Assembly: GCF_023053635.1 (NCBI RefSeq)
Contig: NC_086187.1
Location: 28,310,501-28,374,500 of the forward strand
Reading direction: 5' to 3'
DNA length: 64,000 bases
Origin: Elgaria multicarinata webbii
Taxonomy: Eukaryota > Chordata > Lepidosauria > Squamata > Anguidae
The translations under genes and the position numbers were made by a program. Shown one piece after another: positions 10,825-22,464 of this stretch; the first letter of the stretch is position 1, and each line of letters begins with the position of its first letter. The notes beneath the pieces were generated by a model. The model had not been told where the DNA came from. It saw only the letters and a list, made by a program, of their open reading frames with translations, and searched no databases.

Positions 10825-13139
10825 TTTGGCTCCCAGCCTCATCATTACCAGGGATGTGAGAAATCGTAGCCGCTGCTGCAAAGTTTGGCATTTCGCAAGA
10901 CTCCTCAGCGCCGCGCGTCAGGGGGGGCTGCCATCCTGCTTTCCAGAGACGCGACCGCCGGTGCTGAGCAGAAGGAGCGGGAGAAGAGCGAAGCGCCGCA
11001 TCGCCTCTCCGCGAGGCAGGGAGGACTATCCGTGCAAAGGGGGTCTGGGGGAGGCAGGGCGGGGGGGGGGCAGGAGGAGGGGGGCAGGCGAGAGGGGGGA
11101 AGGGGGGGCAGAAGGAGAGCCACGTTAGCGCGAAACCAAACGTACATCAAATCCAATTAAACCCAAAAGAAGACCCTTCTTTGCAATGCAACTTTTAAAT
11201 TAAATAAATAAACCAGTCGCCCGAGGAGAGCGGATTTGCTTTCAGGAGAAGGTGGTCTCAGATCTAGACCCGAAGCGAGAAGCTGCTGGCCAGCGACGTT
11301 CCTTGGAAATCCGAGCGGAGTTTTCCCTGCTCCCCCACTCTCCGCGCATGCTGGAGAAGACGGGCAAAGTGACCCTCTGCGCGTTTACTCTCGAAGAAGC
11401 CTCGGGGACTTCCCCCCCACCCCCCACCCCGGGCCGGCGTGCAGGGGGCTGCGGGATAGTTGGGGCGGGGCTGCTTGGATTTGCAAGGGGCCCGACTAAG
11501 GGGTGAGCCTGTGCAAGCTGATTTACCGTGGGGAGCGGGCTACTTCCAAGGAAACGTGCATAGGAACGGGTGCTTAGAGTAGACCCATTGAAATCCATGG
11601 GACAAGCTCCTCCCTGAAGCATGCCTGAGTCGGGAACCGACCCCGGGCCTCTTTGCCGCCCCTCGCCCCCGCCCCGGCTGCACGCAGGTCGCTCCTGGGC
11701 CCGCTTTACTCGGCGTGTAAGCCCGATGCGATTCAGGAAAAGTGCCTCCACCCCTCCCCTTTCCCCCGGGTTGGAAGAAGGACGAGGAGTTTTTGGTCTG
11801 ACATCCTGACTTGGGCGCACGTCCCTGAGAAGTCAGCGGGACTTACTTCCGAGTAAACAGGCACCGTCTCGGGCACGATTTCCTGAAAAGGGAGAACCCC
11901 GCGCCCCGGGTCGGAAGAGCAGCGCAGGCTGCTCCGAAGTCGTGCCTCCTCGCGAGTAATTCCGCGGCACTGGGGGGGAATTGCTCGCGAGTCAAGAGGC
12001 AGGGGATTGCAGAGAGAGAGAGAGAGAGAGAGGATGAACTCGTCCCACCTGCTAAGAAACGCCCCGGATTGTATTTTCTGAAATAATGTTTAATTCATCC
12101 GAAAAAGGCTCGGGGGGGGGGGGTGTCTTGCCTTTCGCCCGGGCGCGCGGAGCCCCCAACGGGACCTCTCCCGCTCCGGGGGGCCGGGCAGCCTCGCCAA
12201 ACTTCGCCCCGCAGCCGTGCCAGGCAAAGCCCACCCACCCCCGGCCCCAACCGTGCTGTCTCTGACACCATCCTCATCCCCGGGTTACTGTCACGACTAC
12301 TCACTGCATTCGCCCTCCACATAATTCCAGGTGGAAAATCCTCCCAGTCATCTCAGTGGATTCCTTTGCCCCAGTCAGAAATCCGTCTCGGCTGGTCGTC
12401 GAGGGGGGGGGGGGGGCGGGCGGCCGGGGGGGGGGGCGCTTCGTCGGACGCCGCTTGTTTTTAATCCCCGGCTTTCCTTCCGCAGGAGCAGCAGGCGAAG
12501 CCGCGCCAGGCAGGTCGCTCCGGCGCCCCAGCCATGCGCGCGCCCGCGGACCGTCCACACCGCCGCCGCCGCCGCCGCCGCCCCCGCCGCCTCCCGGATC
12601 AAGTTTTCAAGCCGGCCAAGCGCCGGGGCCCGACTTGCACCCAGAGCGCGAGAGCGATGGAGAGAGCGGCGGGGGGGGGGGGGGCGAGGCAAAGCGGAGC
12701 ACGAACGGGAAGGTCTGTTTCGAGCAAGCCCGGCGCTGGCGATGCCTCTTCGCCCGCTCGCCTCTGCGGGGAATGCAAACAGGGCAGGAGCGTGGGACGC
12801 TCGCTCGCTCGCACGCTCGCACGCTCGCCCCCCCGCCCCCAAAACCGAACGAGGAAACCTCCAGCCTCTCTCGGGTTCCACTGGGAGGGGGGCAGTCAGG
12901 TGGAGGGGGGAGGGAGCGAGGGAGGGATGGGGAAGGCGAGGGAAGGGGCTGCCACAGCTGAGCCGCGCTGATGGGGGGGCGGCGCGGGGGGGGGGCGTTG
13001 GCTCGCCCGGAGCGCCGGCCTGGACCATCCGAGGACGAGCAGGCGAAGAACTGCAACCCCGGGCTCGCCAACGCAGCAGCAGCTGAGCCAGCCACAGGGC
13101 GAGGGAGGGGGGGAGCCCACGGGCCACGCGCTCTTCCCC

Positions 13140-13162
13140 CTACCACCACCACCACCACCACT
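13140..13162. repeat. (CAC)n short tandem repeat
   Basis: A run of ACC/CAC units inside the CpG block, followed by a C-rich tract. Confidence 0.9.
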
Positions 13163-13321
13163 AGCAGCGCCGGCCTCTGCAGCCCCCCCCCCCCGCGCGC
13201 GCCACCCCCGCCTCAAAACAGGGAGGGAGGCGGAGCCGCTGCAAAGAGGCGCACGGGGTGCAGAGTGCAGCCCGGCGGCATGGAGCATGTGTGTGTAAAC
13301 ACACGCATGGATGCGCGCGTC

Positions 13322-13324
<3 letters not shown>

Positions 13325-13374
<50 letters not shown>
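13325..13374. repeat. (AG)25 tract at the distal edge of the GRIN2A CpG block
   Basis: An uninterrupted AG run of 50 bases, polypyrimidine on the GRIN2A sense strand. It could act as a GAGA-like element or be neutral. All open frames through it (ERERER, SLSLSL) are artefacts. Confidence 0.97.
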
Positions 13375-13376
<2 letters not shown>

Positions 13377-13639
13377 GCACGCGGCGCCGGGCTTCGGGTA
13401 TTCGCTGGACAGCTCCTTTCGCCACCGCCAAACCGCTGCACCAGATCGAAAGGGAGGGATACAGGGATACGTTGGTACTTACTCCTTTGCATTCTGCCGG
13501 TTTGTTGGTTTGCTAACCCATTCTGTGGCTTATCAAAGGGATGCCAAACTCACTCTACAGGCTCGGAACGGCTTAGAGCAGCTTCTCTAACCAGACTAAT
13601 GTGTATCGTGCTGGTCACTACACCTTAAAAAAGATATTA

Positions 13640-14395
13640 TAGAGCTGGGGGGAAAGGGGGCAACTCAAACGATCAAGGGGTTGCAGCGTCTCCCCTAGGA
13701 GGGAAGGTGACAGCGGCTGGGATTGTTTAGCTTGGGGGAAAAGGAGGCTGAGGGGTGACATGATGGAGGGGCGCAAAATGATGCCTGGTGTGGAGAATGT
13801 GGAGAGGGAGACCTTGTGATTGTGTTGTGCTTTTTATATTGTATTTTGTATTTGTATTTTTAACTTGTTGGTTGTTTTATGATGATTTTAATTTTTGTGA
13901 ACCGCCCAGAGAGCTTCGGCTATTGGGCGGTATAAAAATGTAATAAATAAATAAATAAATAAATAAATGTGATCCTTCCATCTCTCAAAATACTAGAACC
14001 CAACGGGGGTCTTCCCTTGATCCTGATGGTTGGGGTTTTCAGAATAGATAAAAGGAAGGACTTCTTCACAGGGCGCATAGTTAAACTATGGAATTCGCTA
14101 ACCCGAGATGTAGTGGTGGCCACGCATTTGGCTGGCTTTGAAAGGGGGTTGGATAAGCTCCCGGAGAAGGCTATCCATGGCTGCTAGTCCTGATGGCTAC
14201 GTGTGTGCTACCTCCGGTATCAGAGGTAGAAAGCCTGAATACACTAGTTGCTGGGGAACCTGGGCGGGAGGGTGCTGCTGCACCATGGCCTGCTTGTGGT
14301 CGACAGCTGGTTGGCCACCATGTGAACAGAGTGCTGGACTAGATGGGCCCTCAGTCTGATCCAGGAGGCCTATTCTTATATTCTTAATCATTTTG
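13640..14395 (+). mobile_element. CR1 LINE, lineage B, interrupted by a younger LINE tail
   Basis: The left part carries 'gattgtttagcttggggg' and the coding trace of 'RLRGDMMEGRKMMPGVENVE'. After an insertion at 13821-13967 the sequence resumes with 'ctctcaaaatactagaaccc' and runs through 'ggttggataagctcccggag' to the 3' region 'gctggactagatgggccctc'. The minus-strand copy at 47.5-48.1 kb shows the uninterrupted order. Confidence 0.88.
13821..13967 (+). mobile_element. L2-like LINE 3' tail (type 1) nested in CR1, with target duplication TGTGAT
   Basis: The 147-base insert ends 'gtataaaaatgtaataaata' with AATA repeats and contains 'gaaccgcccagagagcttcgg'. TGTGAT occurs just before it (13815-13820) and again just after it (13968-13973). 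Comparison with the intact CR1 at 47.9 kb confirms the empty-site sequence. It is the younger of the two elements. Confidence 0.85.
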
Positions 14396-14439
14396 ACCCC
14401 AAGGGTCTTGCAGGATTTTTAGCTTTAAATCGGAGAAAG

Positions 14440-14556
14440 GGAACGTGTGGCCTTCCAGATGTTGATAGACTACAACTCCCATCAACTTTCACCATTGGCT
14501 CTGCTGGCTGAGGCTGATAGGAGCTGCAGTCCAGAAACATTTGGGGAAAACAAATG
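14440..14556. repeat. Foldback element family P, copy 2
   Basis: 'gtggccttccagatgttgat', 'agactacaactcccatcaac', 'ctggctgaggctgatagg' and 'gctgcagtccagaaacatttgg' form the familiar palindromic layout. Confidence 0.7.
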
Positions 14557-15600
14557 TTTTCCCCAAATACCCGTCCCCAGGGCACATACCCGTCCCCTGC
14601 ATTAACGAGGCCTATCTAATCAATATAAGAAATAATATTCAGTATTTTAGGGTATCGTTCTGCACTCACTGATCTACAAATAAGTCAGTCCATTGGGATC
14701 AAGTAGAACTTACTTCAGACCAAATGCACTTAAAATTGTTCTATTAGTCAATCAAGTTTAAATAAGTTTTCATAAACGTCAATGTGCATGCAGTGTTTTT
14801 TAGATTATGAATGTAGTGAGAAAGGACTTACAATTTCATAAACATAAATACTCAAAAGCTAGACCTTTCATATTCTAATTCTTTATCGCACTAAGGCACC
14901 AGCACTGAACTTCAAAATCAAACAGGTATTCCCTGAACTCAGAATTCCACTGATTAAAACAAATGTGACTTCTGTCAATAAATCAGTTGAACCATTAGTG
15001 GATACTCTACTGATTAAACTGGCTAAGGGCACAATCCTATGCCCTGCTACATTAAACGTAGTTTACTTTCAGGTAAATGTGCATTGGATTCCACCCACAA
15101 CAAATATATAGTCATTTCCTGGTCAATTTCGACCTGGCAAAATCATCTCTGGTGACATCTTGCAGGTACAGGGGCTGAGAGTCTCCCTCAAACCAGCTTA
15201 TCACTGGAGGAGGTATGAGGAAGCAGGCTTTATTTTAAGCACTTTTGCCTGGCGAGAAAGCTATGTGGATTATTTATGACAATTCTGTCAGCCTGAACGC
15301 CCTTTCCACAGGGGACAGCACTCATTTAAAAATGATTGAAGAAGCCCATTTTTTAATCCGTGACTTATTCATGAACCTATTCATTTGCAGCAATCAGCTG
15401 ATTGATGCATTTTTACCTGTGAATATTATATATCCAAAGTATTCCAAGAAAAAGGGGAATTCTTCCCACACCTTTGGATAATCAGATGTTCATGAGGGTG
15501 GGAGTAAATTTACCTAGGAGTAGTATTGCTGTGTAACTCAGCACTGATTGGCATAGATACAAGGGTCTTGCTGTCTTCACTAAGGATGAGCAGAATCCCC
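14557..15600. other. Intergenic DNA without recognised gene
   Basis: AT-rich sequence with worn pieces of the 'cacaatcctatgccctgc' type squamate element near 14690-14760 and 15030-15100. No gene or RNA gene is visible. Confidence 0.5.
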
Positions 15601-15604
15601 TGTT

Positions 15605-15667
<63 letters not shown>

Positions 15668-16160
15668 TTTATTTGTTACCCACCTCTCCCTCTGGATCGA
15701 AGTGGGGTACAACACAAATGCAAACACCATATAACTAATGAAAACATTTAAAACTAATACATTATTAAAAGGAGCACATTATTTAAAAAGGCATCTTAAA
15801 ATTCAGCTGGGTAGGCCTGCCGGAAGAGATCAGTCTTTATGGCTTTCCTGTTAAGTTGATGAATCTCTCCTGGCAAGCCATTCCACAAACTGGGAGCGGC
15901 AGAAGAAAAGGTCTTCTGGATAGTAGTTGTCAGCCTTGTTTTTTTGTTGGCTGGAGTAAACCCTTCCCAAAGGACTTGAGCATGCAGGGCAGATTGTACG
16001 GGAGAAGCCGATCCCGCAGGTAACCTGGACCCAAACCATGTAGGGCTTTAAAGGTGATAACCAACACTTTATACTGTTCTGTGTTAGCTGGGGGAAAGGT
16101 AATCATGGCCGGGGAAGGCAACGGCAAACCACCCCGCTATAAGGCCTGCCAAGAAAACGT
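15601..16160 (-). mobile_element. L2-like LINE 3' part (tail type 2) with (ATA)n
   Basis: The inverted tail starts with (ATA)n at 15608-15667, then 'tttgttacccacctctccct'. The minus strand encodes VLVITFKALHGLGPGYLRD and LLPYNLP, the segment that follows reverse transcriptase in L2/CR1-group LINEs. It is 5'-truncated with a broken frame. Confidence 0.85.
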
Positions 16161-16244
16161 CAGCAAAAGCTGGCATCCCTCCAAGAGTCAGCAGTAACTC
16201 AGTGCTTGCACGAGAGGTTCCTTTCCTTTTTCCAAGTCACCTTT

Positions 16245-16722
16245 GCTCCATGTTCAACTTTACTTGCCTTCCAGTTTAACTTGGAAGGTTTCCAAAATTT
16301 ATCTCAGAACTTGTGTATGCCACAAGTTTCAGGAAATATGCAATCCTATGCATATTTATATAGGGGAAATGTCCTAAAACTCTGGAAGCATGGAAGCATG
16401 CTGAGAGTTGAAGGACTGTTGTTTTTTTCCCTCCCTCTATGGCCGTAGCTAGACCTAAGGTTTATCCCAGGATCATCCCAGGTTCGTCCGTGCCTGAGCG
16501 CTGGATGCCCTGTGTGGCACTTAGATGAACAGGTTTGACCCCAGGACAATCCTGGGATAAACCTTAGGTCTAGCTATGGACATAGAGGGGGAAAAACAGT
16601 CCTTCAATTCTCAGCATGCTTCCAGAGTTGTAGGACATTTCCCCCTATCTAAATATGCATAGGATTGAATATTTCCTGAAACTTGTGGCATACACAAGTT
16701 CTGAGATAAATTTTGGAAACCT
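16245..16722. repeat. Large foldback element (about 480 bases) with nested palindromic core
   Basis: The left arm at about 16286-16470 ('ggtttccaaaatttatctcag' through 'gtagctagacctaaggttta') is the inverse of the right arm at about 16545-16722. The spacer of about 75 bases contains 'gcctgagcgctggatgcc'. The inner part, 'tagacctaaggtttatccc' and its inverse, resembles a separate squamate palindromic element. Arms match closely over some 170 bases. Confidence 0.8.
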
Positions 16723-18590
16723 GCCTAGGATTGCACCTGTATGTCTTTCTTTTTATAAGTTACCAATGTTATCAAGCAACATGCAGCCACTTGGAGGCTC
16801 CACTTCCTGCATCACAGAACATCACAGCAAGGGGAAGAAAACCAGCCAGGCCCTGATCCATTGGCTAGAGAAGGAGTAGAGAGTTTGGTTTCCCCCATTT
16901 CTCTGCCAGAAAGAACACTCAGCTCCAACCTCCAGTTTCCTCAGGATGAGTGAGCTGAAAAGAAGCACTCTCTGGACCCATCCATCAGGGGGGAGGTTAT
17001 TGCTTCTAAGCCCTGTTGAGAAACATTTGATTGAAAGGCAGGGAATACATCTTCGAAACAATCAAACAAATTAGCAAATAAATGGATGTGAGCATTGATT
17101 AAAATACCAGGGGGGAGGGGGAGAGGTTTGACACGATTGCACTGAGTGTCTTTTTTTCCCCTCCCCATGAGCTGCGCATACATGCTTGTGTGCATAACTA
17201 ACCTGAAAAATCAAAGCTAAGAAGTGGACTGAAAACTGTGGAGAAACTCCCTGCATGCCCAGAGGTCTGAACAAAAGCCTGCAATCAAAAAGAAAAAAGG
17301 GCGAGGGAATGGAGCATCAGGTGTCCCACTTCTCAGATGAGAGAAGCCCAAATCGAGGAGGCAATTCAATTTTGCAAGCATCTCTGCTATCGTGCCTTTA
17401 ATGACCAGCTGCTGGAAAGGACGCACCAAGAAGCGCTGCTGTGCTGGAAACGAAGCATTCTGGCTGTGGTGTTCGATCCGAGATGGCCCAGTCACAGGCG
17501 GGTGTCTTCACCTGATGCTCACTTTCTTCCCAAATCCCTTGGTCGCTTCCTTATCCCTCATCTTGCACAGGAGACCTTTACTGATGGCTCCCGCTTTTGG
17601 GGGCCTACCAGGTACAGCACCAGTTTTCCAGGGTGGAAGCAGATAATAGAAGTAAAATAAGTGGTGGTGGGTCTAGGCAGCTGAGCACTTGGGGAGCCAC
17701 GGTGCACATCCTGAAAGGATCAGGACCAGAGCTCAGCGGATCCGCTGAAGGGTCAGTCCCCAGACGGGACGAGTCCATCCAGAGGGCACTGGAACAGCGA
17801 TGCCAACAGCGAGGCGTGCTGGCAGGCAGGCAGCGACGGCTGGAGCCAAGCCTGGGGACCACGCGAGCAAAGCCAGAGTCTCTGTGATGCCCAGGGCCAA
17901 CCAGAGACATTTATAGCTAGATCAAGGGTGATCAATAGGCTGCCAGGATCAGGGGGGAGGGGAAGCTGGCAGGGCTGAGCTGGGATTTGGAAGGACCCTG
18001 CCTCTGCTTTGCCCAGCCTGAAGCCTTAGATGGCTTTCTCCAAGAGACAGTCATGCATAGACTAAGAGGCTCTGGGTTCAAGTCCTTAATGAGCCCAAGA
18101 AGATGTCAGAAGGCTTGTATCCCCACACCATCTGACCATTGGTTTGCTCAGAACAAGGATAGGCATTGTTACCCTAGCAAGGACCCAGTCAGCTGCCCCT
18201 TGGAGTCACTCCTCACCATTGCAACAGCCCTGCCTCGCCTTTTGCCCCCAGTGCATGTGATGTTTTGGAGGCGGATTGCCTCTGACCATGGAGGCTCCGT
18301 TCAGCTCTCTTGGTTCTTAAGTGATAACATCAGAAGAGCCCTGACCAATGGTTCCTTTCGTCCAGCCGTCCCATTTCCCCCCAGTGGCCAACTAGATGCC
18401 CTAATGGGAAACCGATGGTGGACTGCCTCTGAACAGGGGAGTTCCATATAACTGTCATGTCTCACAGCCATGGGCAGACCTCTCTTTCTCCTCCAGAACT
18501 GTGTCCAGTTCACAGATGACCCGTCAAGCAAAAGCTAGGGTGGCCGGCTTGGTTGCCTACCTGCCTGCTCTGCTTCTTCATCTTCTTGGA
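16723..18590. other. Intergenic DNA without recognised gene or repeat
   Basis: About 1.9 kb of mixed composition. Open frames are short and overlap in several frames with no splice context that I trust. I see no family match. Confidence 0.45.
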
Positions 18591-18599
18591 CCATCAGCC

Positions 18600-19075
18600 C
18601 CAAGATGCTACCTCCCCCTAGGTGGGGGACCTCAGGCCTGCAGACCAAATGTGCCCTTCCTGGGTCCCCCAGATGGCCACACCCCTCTCCCTCCCCCTCC
18701 CCCAGCATCAAACATTTGGTGTTTTCTCAACCTTCGCACATTTTTTCCCAATTCTAAAAGCCACCTGCCCAGGTGTGCAGAACGTCTGGCTCAGGGGCCA
18801 AAGCCAGCCCACCTGAGGTCCCAATCCAGTCCTCCACGTTTCCCCAGATGGCCACTCCCACTTCCCCTAGTCCCACCCCCTTTCTCCTGTTGGTTTCTGG
18901 GCTTTTGCATAGGTTTTTTCTTTTACCCCATTCTAAAAGGTCAAAATGCCCCTCTGAAGCCTCTGTTACTAGCAGCAAGCTTCAAATGAAAAGAGGCAGA
19001 TATTTTTGGTAGTCTGGCCACACCCATTTTGCCCTTGGCCCCGCCCACTACTGGAATACCGCCGGCTGAGAGCTT
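18600..19075 (+). repeat. Unnamed repeat family Z, copy 1, with internal duplication
   Basis: Two similar halves ('ctcaggcctgcagacc' with 'cccccagatggccacaccc', then 'tctggctcaggggcc' with 'ccccagatggccactccc') are followed by 'tgcccctctgaagcctctgttactag'-type sequence. A second copy is at 45.16-45.4 kb. Confidence 0.5.
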
Positions 19076-19392
19076 CTCATAAAATGGAATCTGTCCCTTG
19101 GGATGAATAAAGGATCTGCTCTTCCGCCCTAGTAAAACAACGCCCAACTGGAATTGTTCTGTTAACGCCTCCTCTGCGCTACTGAAGGCAGCTTCTGTCG
19201 TATCCACAGGTGTGTGGTTCCACCCCACCCCCACCCCACCCAGTTTTACCCCTGTTTCACCCCGGGAGGGAGGGAAGGAATCCTGGTGGGTCCTCTTTTT
19301 CGCAGACCACAAAATATCCCACAACTTCTCTTTTTGCACATTGCAAATCCTTGGCTCCATTCACTGCACTATTTGAAAAGGGAGGTGGAAAA

Positions 19393-19441
<49 letters not shown>

Positions 19442-20069
19442 CTGAAAAAATGCATATTACATCACCCTGTCTGGAGAATGCCATTAAATCAAGCCTTCCT
19501 GTCATTTATGAAGGAACGCTGGTTAGCCAGCGTCACCTTTGACACACTTCTCGCAAGAACGGTTGTGGCCGTGCCAGCGCTGCTCTTGTGTGGCCACTGT
19601 GGTTTCCATCGCTGATTCTGTTCCAAAATGCTGCAGTGCAGCCAAGTAGTTCCCTTACATATTTCCACACAAGCCTTCCCGCAGGGCAAATGGAGACCGT
19701 ATCCCCACGCAGTGTTTCCATCAGCAATCCGCAATGACTCCTTCTGTCGCTCCCTGAGCCTGGCACCACTTCAGTGGGTGGGTGAGCAGGACATTGGCCT
19801 GAGGAAAGTGGGGTGCCCCTCTCCCTGAAGTTACCCCCACAATGGGGAAATGGCCATGCCGAACAGCAGAGGAGCTGCAGGGCTTGTTGGGGGTATTTAT
19901 CGCACTCACACCCTGCTCTTCCTTCAAGGAGCTCAGGGTGGGATGCACGGTTCTCTCCTCCCCCTGACCCATTTTTCAATGCTGGTGTCCCCAGTTTCAA
20001 CCCTATCACTCCACCAAGCTGCCCGCCTGGGTTCCAGTTCCAACTTCTTTTTAAGTGTCCCTCTAGCCC
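19076..20069. other. Intergenic DNA with (CAT)n
   Basis: It contains an uninterrupted (TCA)n run at 19394-19440. Poly-Met, poly-Ile and poly-Ser frames through it are artefacts. No gene is visible in the flanks. Confidence 0.6.
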
Positions 20070-20250
20070 AGCCTTGCTCAACCTGGTGCCTTCCAGGCAT
20101 GTTGTAATTTTTATGAACCACCCAGAGACTTTTGGCTATGGGGCGGTATAGAAAAATAATAAATGAAAAGAAATTCCCAGCATCCCCCAACCAGCAAGGA
20201 TTCTGGGAGTTGTAGTCCAACACACCTGGAGGACCTTAGTTTGGGGAAGG
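20070..20250. repeat. Foldback element family P, copy 3, carrying a nested LINE tail
   Basis: The left arm 'gctcaacctggtgccttccagg' and right arm 'gtagtccaacacacctggagg' are split by a worn type-1 tail at about 20104-20168 ('gaaccacccagagacttttgg', 'ggcggtatagaaaaataata'). The tail inserted into the older palindrome. Confidence 0.72.
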
Positions 20251-20925
20251 TTTCTCTAGCTATTTGCTTATAGAGCAGAGGAGGAGGAGGAGTTTTCCTG
20301 CATGAGGCATTTATCGTGCACTCGTCATTCCGTACTCAGTTGTTTAGGGGTTCTTTAGATGATGTTGTGATCCTCCAGTTTTGCTTCTGTGTCTAACCAG
20401 TACATTCACAGAGGTTTTGTTTGTTTGTTTTGAACAGGGAAAATGGGGCATTTAATTGTGAAAGTGAAAGAAAGAACAATTTCTTCGTGTGTACTGTATT
20501 TGTGCTATTGTGCTATACCACAGTGCCACCTGGAGGTTACATAGCAGAAAAGTAGGAAGGGAAATGCTCCTTGTGCAATCCTCAGATCTCAATTTTGTGA
20601 CAAAACCAAAAGTAGATTCAGCAGATTAACAGACAATTAACAGCTTCCTGTAGAGGAGGAGTGGGGAGAATTTAGGGTTCAATTGAAAACCAACAGAAAT
20701 AAAATATAGCATTACCAAAAAAAATACACATTTTCAAAAGCAAACAATAAGTAAAAACAGCAGCAGAGCTGAATATTCAATACTTGTCAACATAAAAGTA
20801 TGTTTAAAGTCAACAAAGAGGAAGCCTATTGAATTTTCACAGAGCTTTGCTGCTGCCACAGAGAAAGCCGTCCCCCACCCCCAAAATATCCGCACCTCAT
20901 TGGCGGGTGGTATTTGAAACACCGG
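20251..20925. other. Intergenic DNA without recognised gene
   Basis: AT-rich unique-looking sequence. I see no gene, RNA gene or repeat family. Confidence 0.4.
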
Positions 20926-20929
20926 AAGA

Positions 20930-20936
20930 GTTATTA

Positions 20937-20977
<41 letters not shown>

Positions 20978-21062
20978 TATTTATTTATATAGCACCATCA
21001 ATGTGCATGGTGCTGTACAGAGTAAAACAGAGTTGAACCTGGGATCGGGCTCTGACACTGTG
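20930..21062 (-). mobile_element. L2-like LINE tail (type 3) with (ATT)n
   Basis: (ATT)n at 20934-20977 leads into 'tatatagcaccatcaatgtgc' and 'tggtgctgtacagagtaaaa'. The same tail occurs with coding sequence at 53.95-54.48 kb. Confidence 0.8.
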
Positions 21063-22460
21063 GCCACTCTTGACTCCTGCTCCCTTAAGTGGCTCCGCCT
21101 ATCTCCCGTGCTCCTGTGCCCTGACGCAGGTGCAAGGAGAACGTCCTTTTCTAGGCTGATGTCTTGATGTTAGTCCAGGATGATTGGCTGTGGTTTCATC
21201 AATGGGAGCTAAGGCTGGGAGACATTCCCCTGAGATCTGGGACTCCCTCATTGTCTCTGTCCAGCACCTGGAATGGAATATCTAGGACAGCTGTAGTGAG
21301 TGGGAGGGAGCAGAGAAAAGTTGGGAGCCAGTTTTAATTCCCAGAGCATGGTAAAGAGACAGAAAGAGGGTTGATTTGGCCAAAGCAGAACCATCCTTGT
21401 GAGTGGGAGGCAGCGGATCCCTTTGCAGAGAGGCAGCGAGATTGCCAGCTGTGCTGCCTGCTGCAGGAGTCCATATTCGCTTCCAGCTTGCTCTGCTGGT
21501 ATAATATTTGTACATTTAAAGGCTTGCTTTTTCCCACCACCACTGCCCACCTTGTGAGTTTTTACTCTCTTTCTGTTCTTATGCAACCTGCCCTGGACAC
21601 ATGGCCAAAGTATGCAAATATTGGTGCTTAAATTACAGACATTTGGGGGGGGGGGATCTGCCCTTAAGTTTTGTGGTGGCCCCTTTAATTGGTTTGTTTA
21701 TTACATCTATTGAGTACAGAGCCATCCTTCCTCCGAGGAGACATGGGAACCAGGTGGTGTGCGTACAGTGAACGGGCAGCTGCTGAGAGAGCCTTCCCTA
21801 GAGTAACGCCACACCGCACATTCCATGGTTGTTAACTTTAATTAAAAAGCCAGAAGGTCTATAGATACAAATTCTGGCTTGACCTACCAAGTCAGATATG
21901 AGTAATTCAGTGTTGTGTCGCCGCCGCCGCCGCCGCCATCCCCCCTCCACTAGAAACCGTTTTCCCTTTGCATGCTAAATGATGGAAGCCTGCTAAGAAT
22001 GCTGGAAATTAATGTGAAGATGACATTATTAGCGTGTCTGTGTGCACATGCGCACATACTTGGGGGGAGGGAGCATGGGCCCTGGCCCCGGTGAACCTCA
22101 AATGACCTTCTGCTACCCAGCAGCGCAACGAGACAGAAGCTCACAGATCCTCCGGCAAACCGTCTGGCTGAGTAAAGGCCCTGAAGAGGAAGCAAAGCAG
22201 GGTGTTGAGGGGAAAGCGTTGCCTTTCCTGTCAGGAAGGAGCCAGCTCATGTCTTCTGCAGGCCAGGGGCTGCTCAACGACATCATTTCATGCATGGCCT
22301 GGTAAACTGCAGGAGAAATAAGGGGCACCAAATGCAAACGAAAGCAATCGAGGAGACCTCCCCTGCTCCTTCCATGCCAGACACGTCTTGTGAAAGGAAG
22401 CCCTTTCTTCACACCAGACAGAACTCATTTACGGAGTTCATCACCAGAAGAGGTCATGAT
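21063..22460. other. Intergenic DNA without recognised gene
   Basis: It includes a G run at 21644-21656 and a (CGC)n run at 21920-21936. No coding region or repeat family is supported. Confidence 0.4.
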
Positions 22461-22464
22461 GACC

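Larger units (their letters stand above)
10690..13490 (-). promoter_or_regulatory. GRIN2A: CpG- and G-rich block, likely GRIN2A promoter and 5' UTR exon region
   Basis: About 2.8 kb is dense in CpG and GC, with long G and C runs (for example 11060-11110, 12111-12122, 12404-12438, 12669-12682). It lies 1.6-4.4 kb upstream of the GRIN2A acceptor on the transcribed (minus) strand, where the promoter and non-coding exon are expected. Two minus-strand sequences look like donors for a 5' UTR exon: GCA|GTGAGT with GT at 12304-12303, and GGA|GTAAGT with GT at 13482-13481. I cannot choose between them, and no start site is evident. Long open frames here (up to 251 codons) are products of low-complexity GC-rich DNA. 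Confidence 0.65.

Noticed and set aside
10826-13516. Many long open frames on both strands (up to 251 codons) in the CpG block
   Set aside because: They overlap in several frames, are rich in Arg, Gly, Pro and Ala, and run through G, C and AG repeats. This is expected from GC-rich DNA with few stops. No domain is recognisable.
19394-19440. Frames with poly-Met, poly-Ile and poly-Ser
   Set aside because: They come from the (CAT)n microsatellite. Similar artefacts come from (ATA)n at 15.6 kb, (ATT)n at 20.9 kb, (AAT)n at 27.95 kb and (GAT)n at 41.3 kb.
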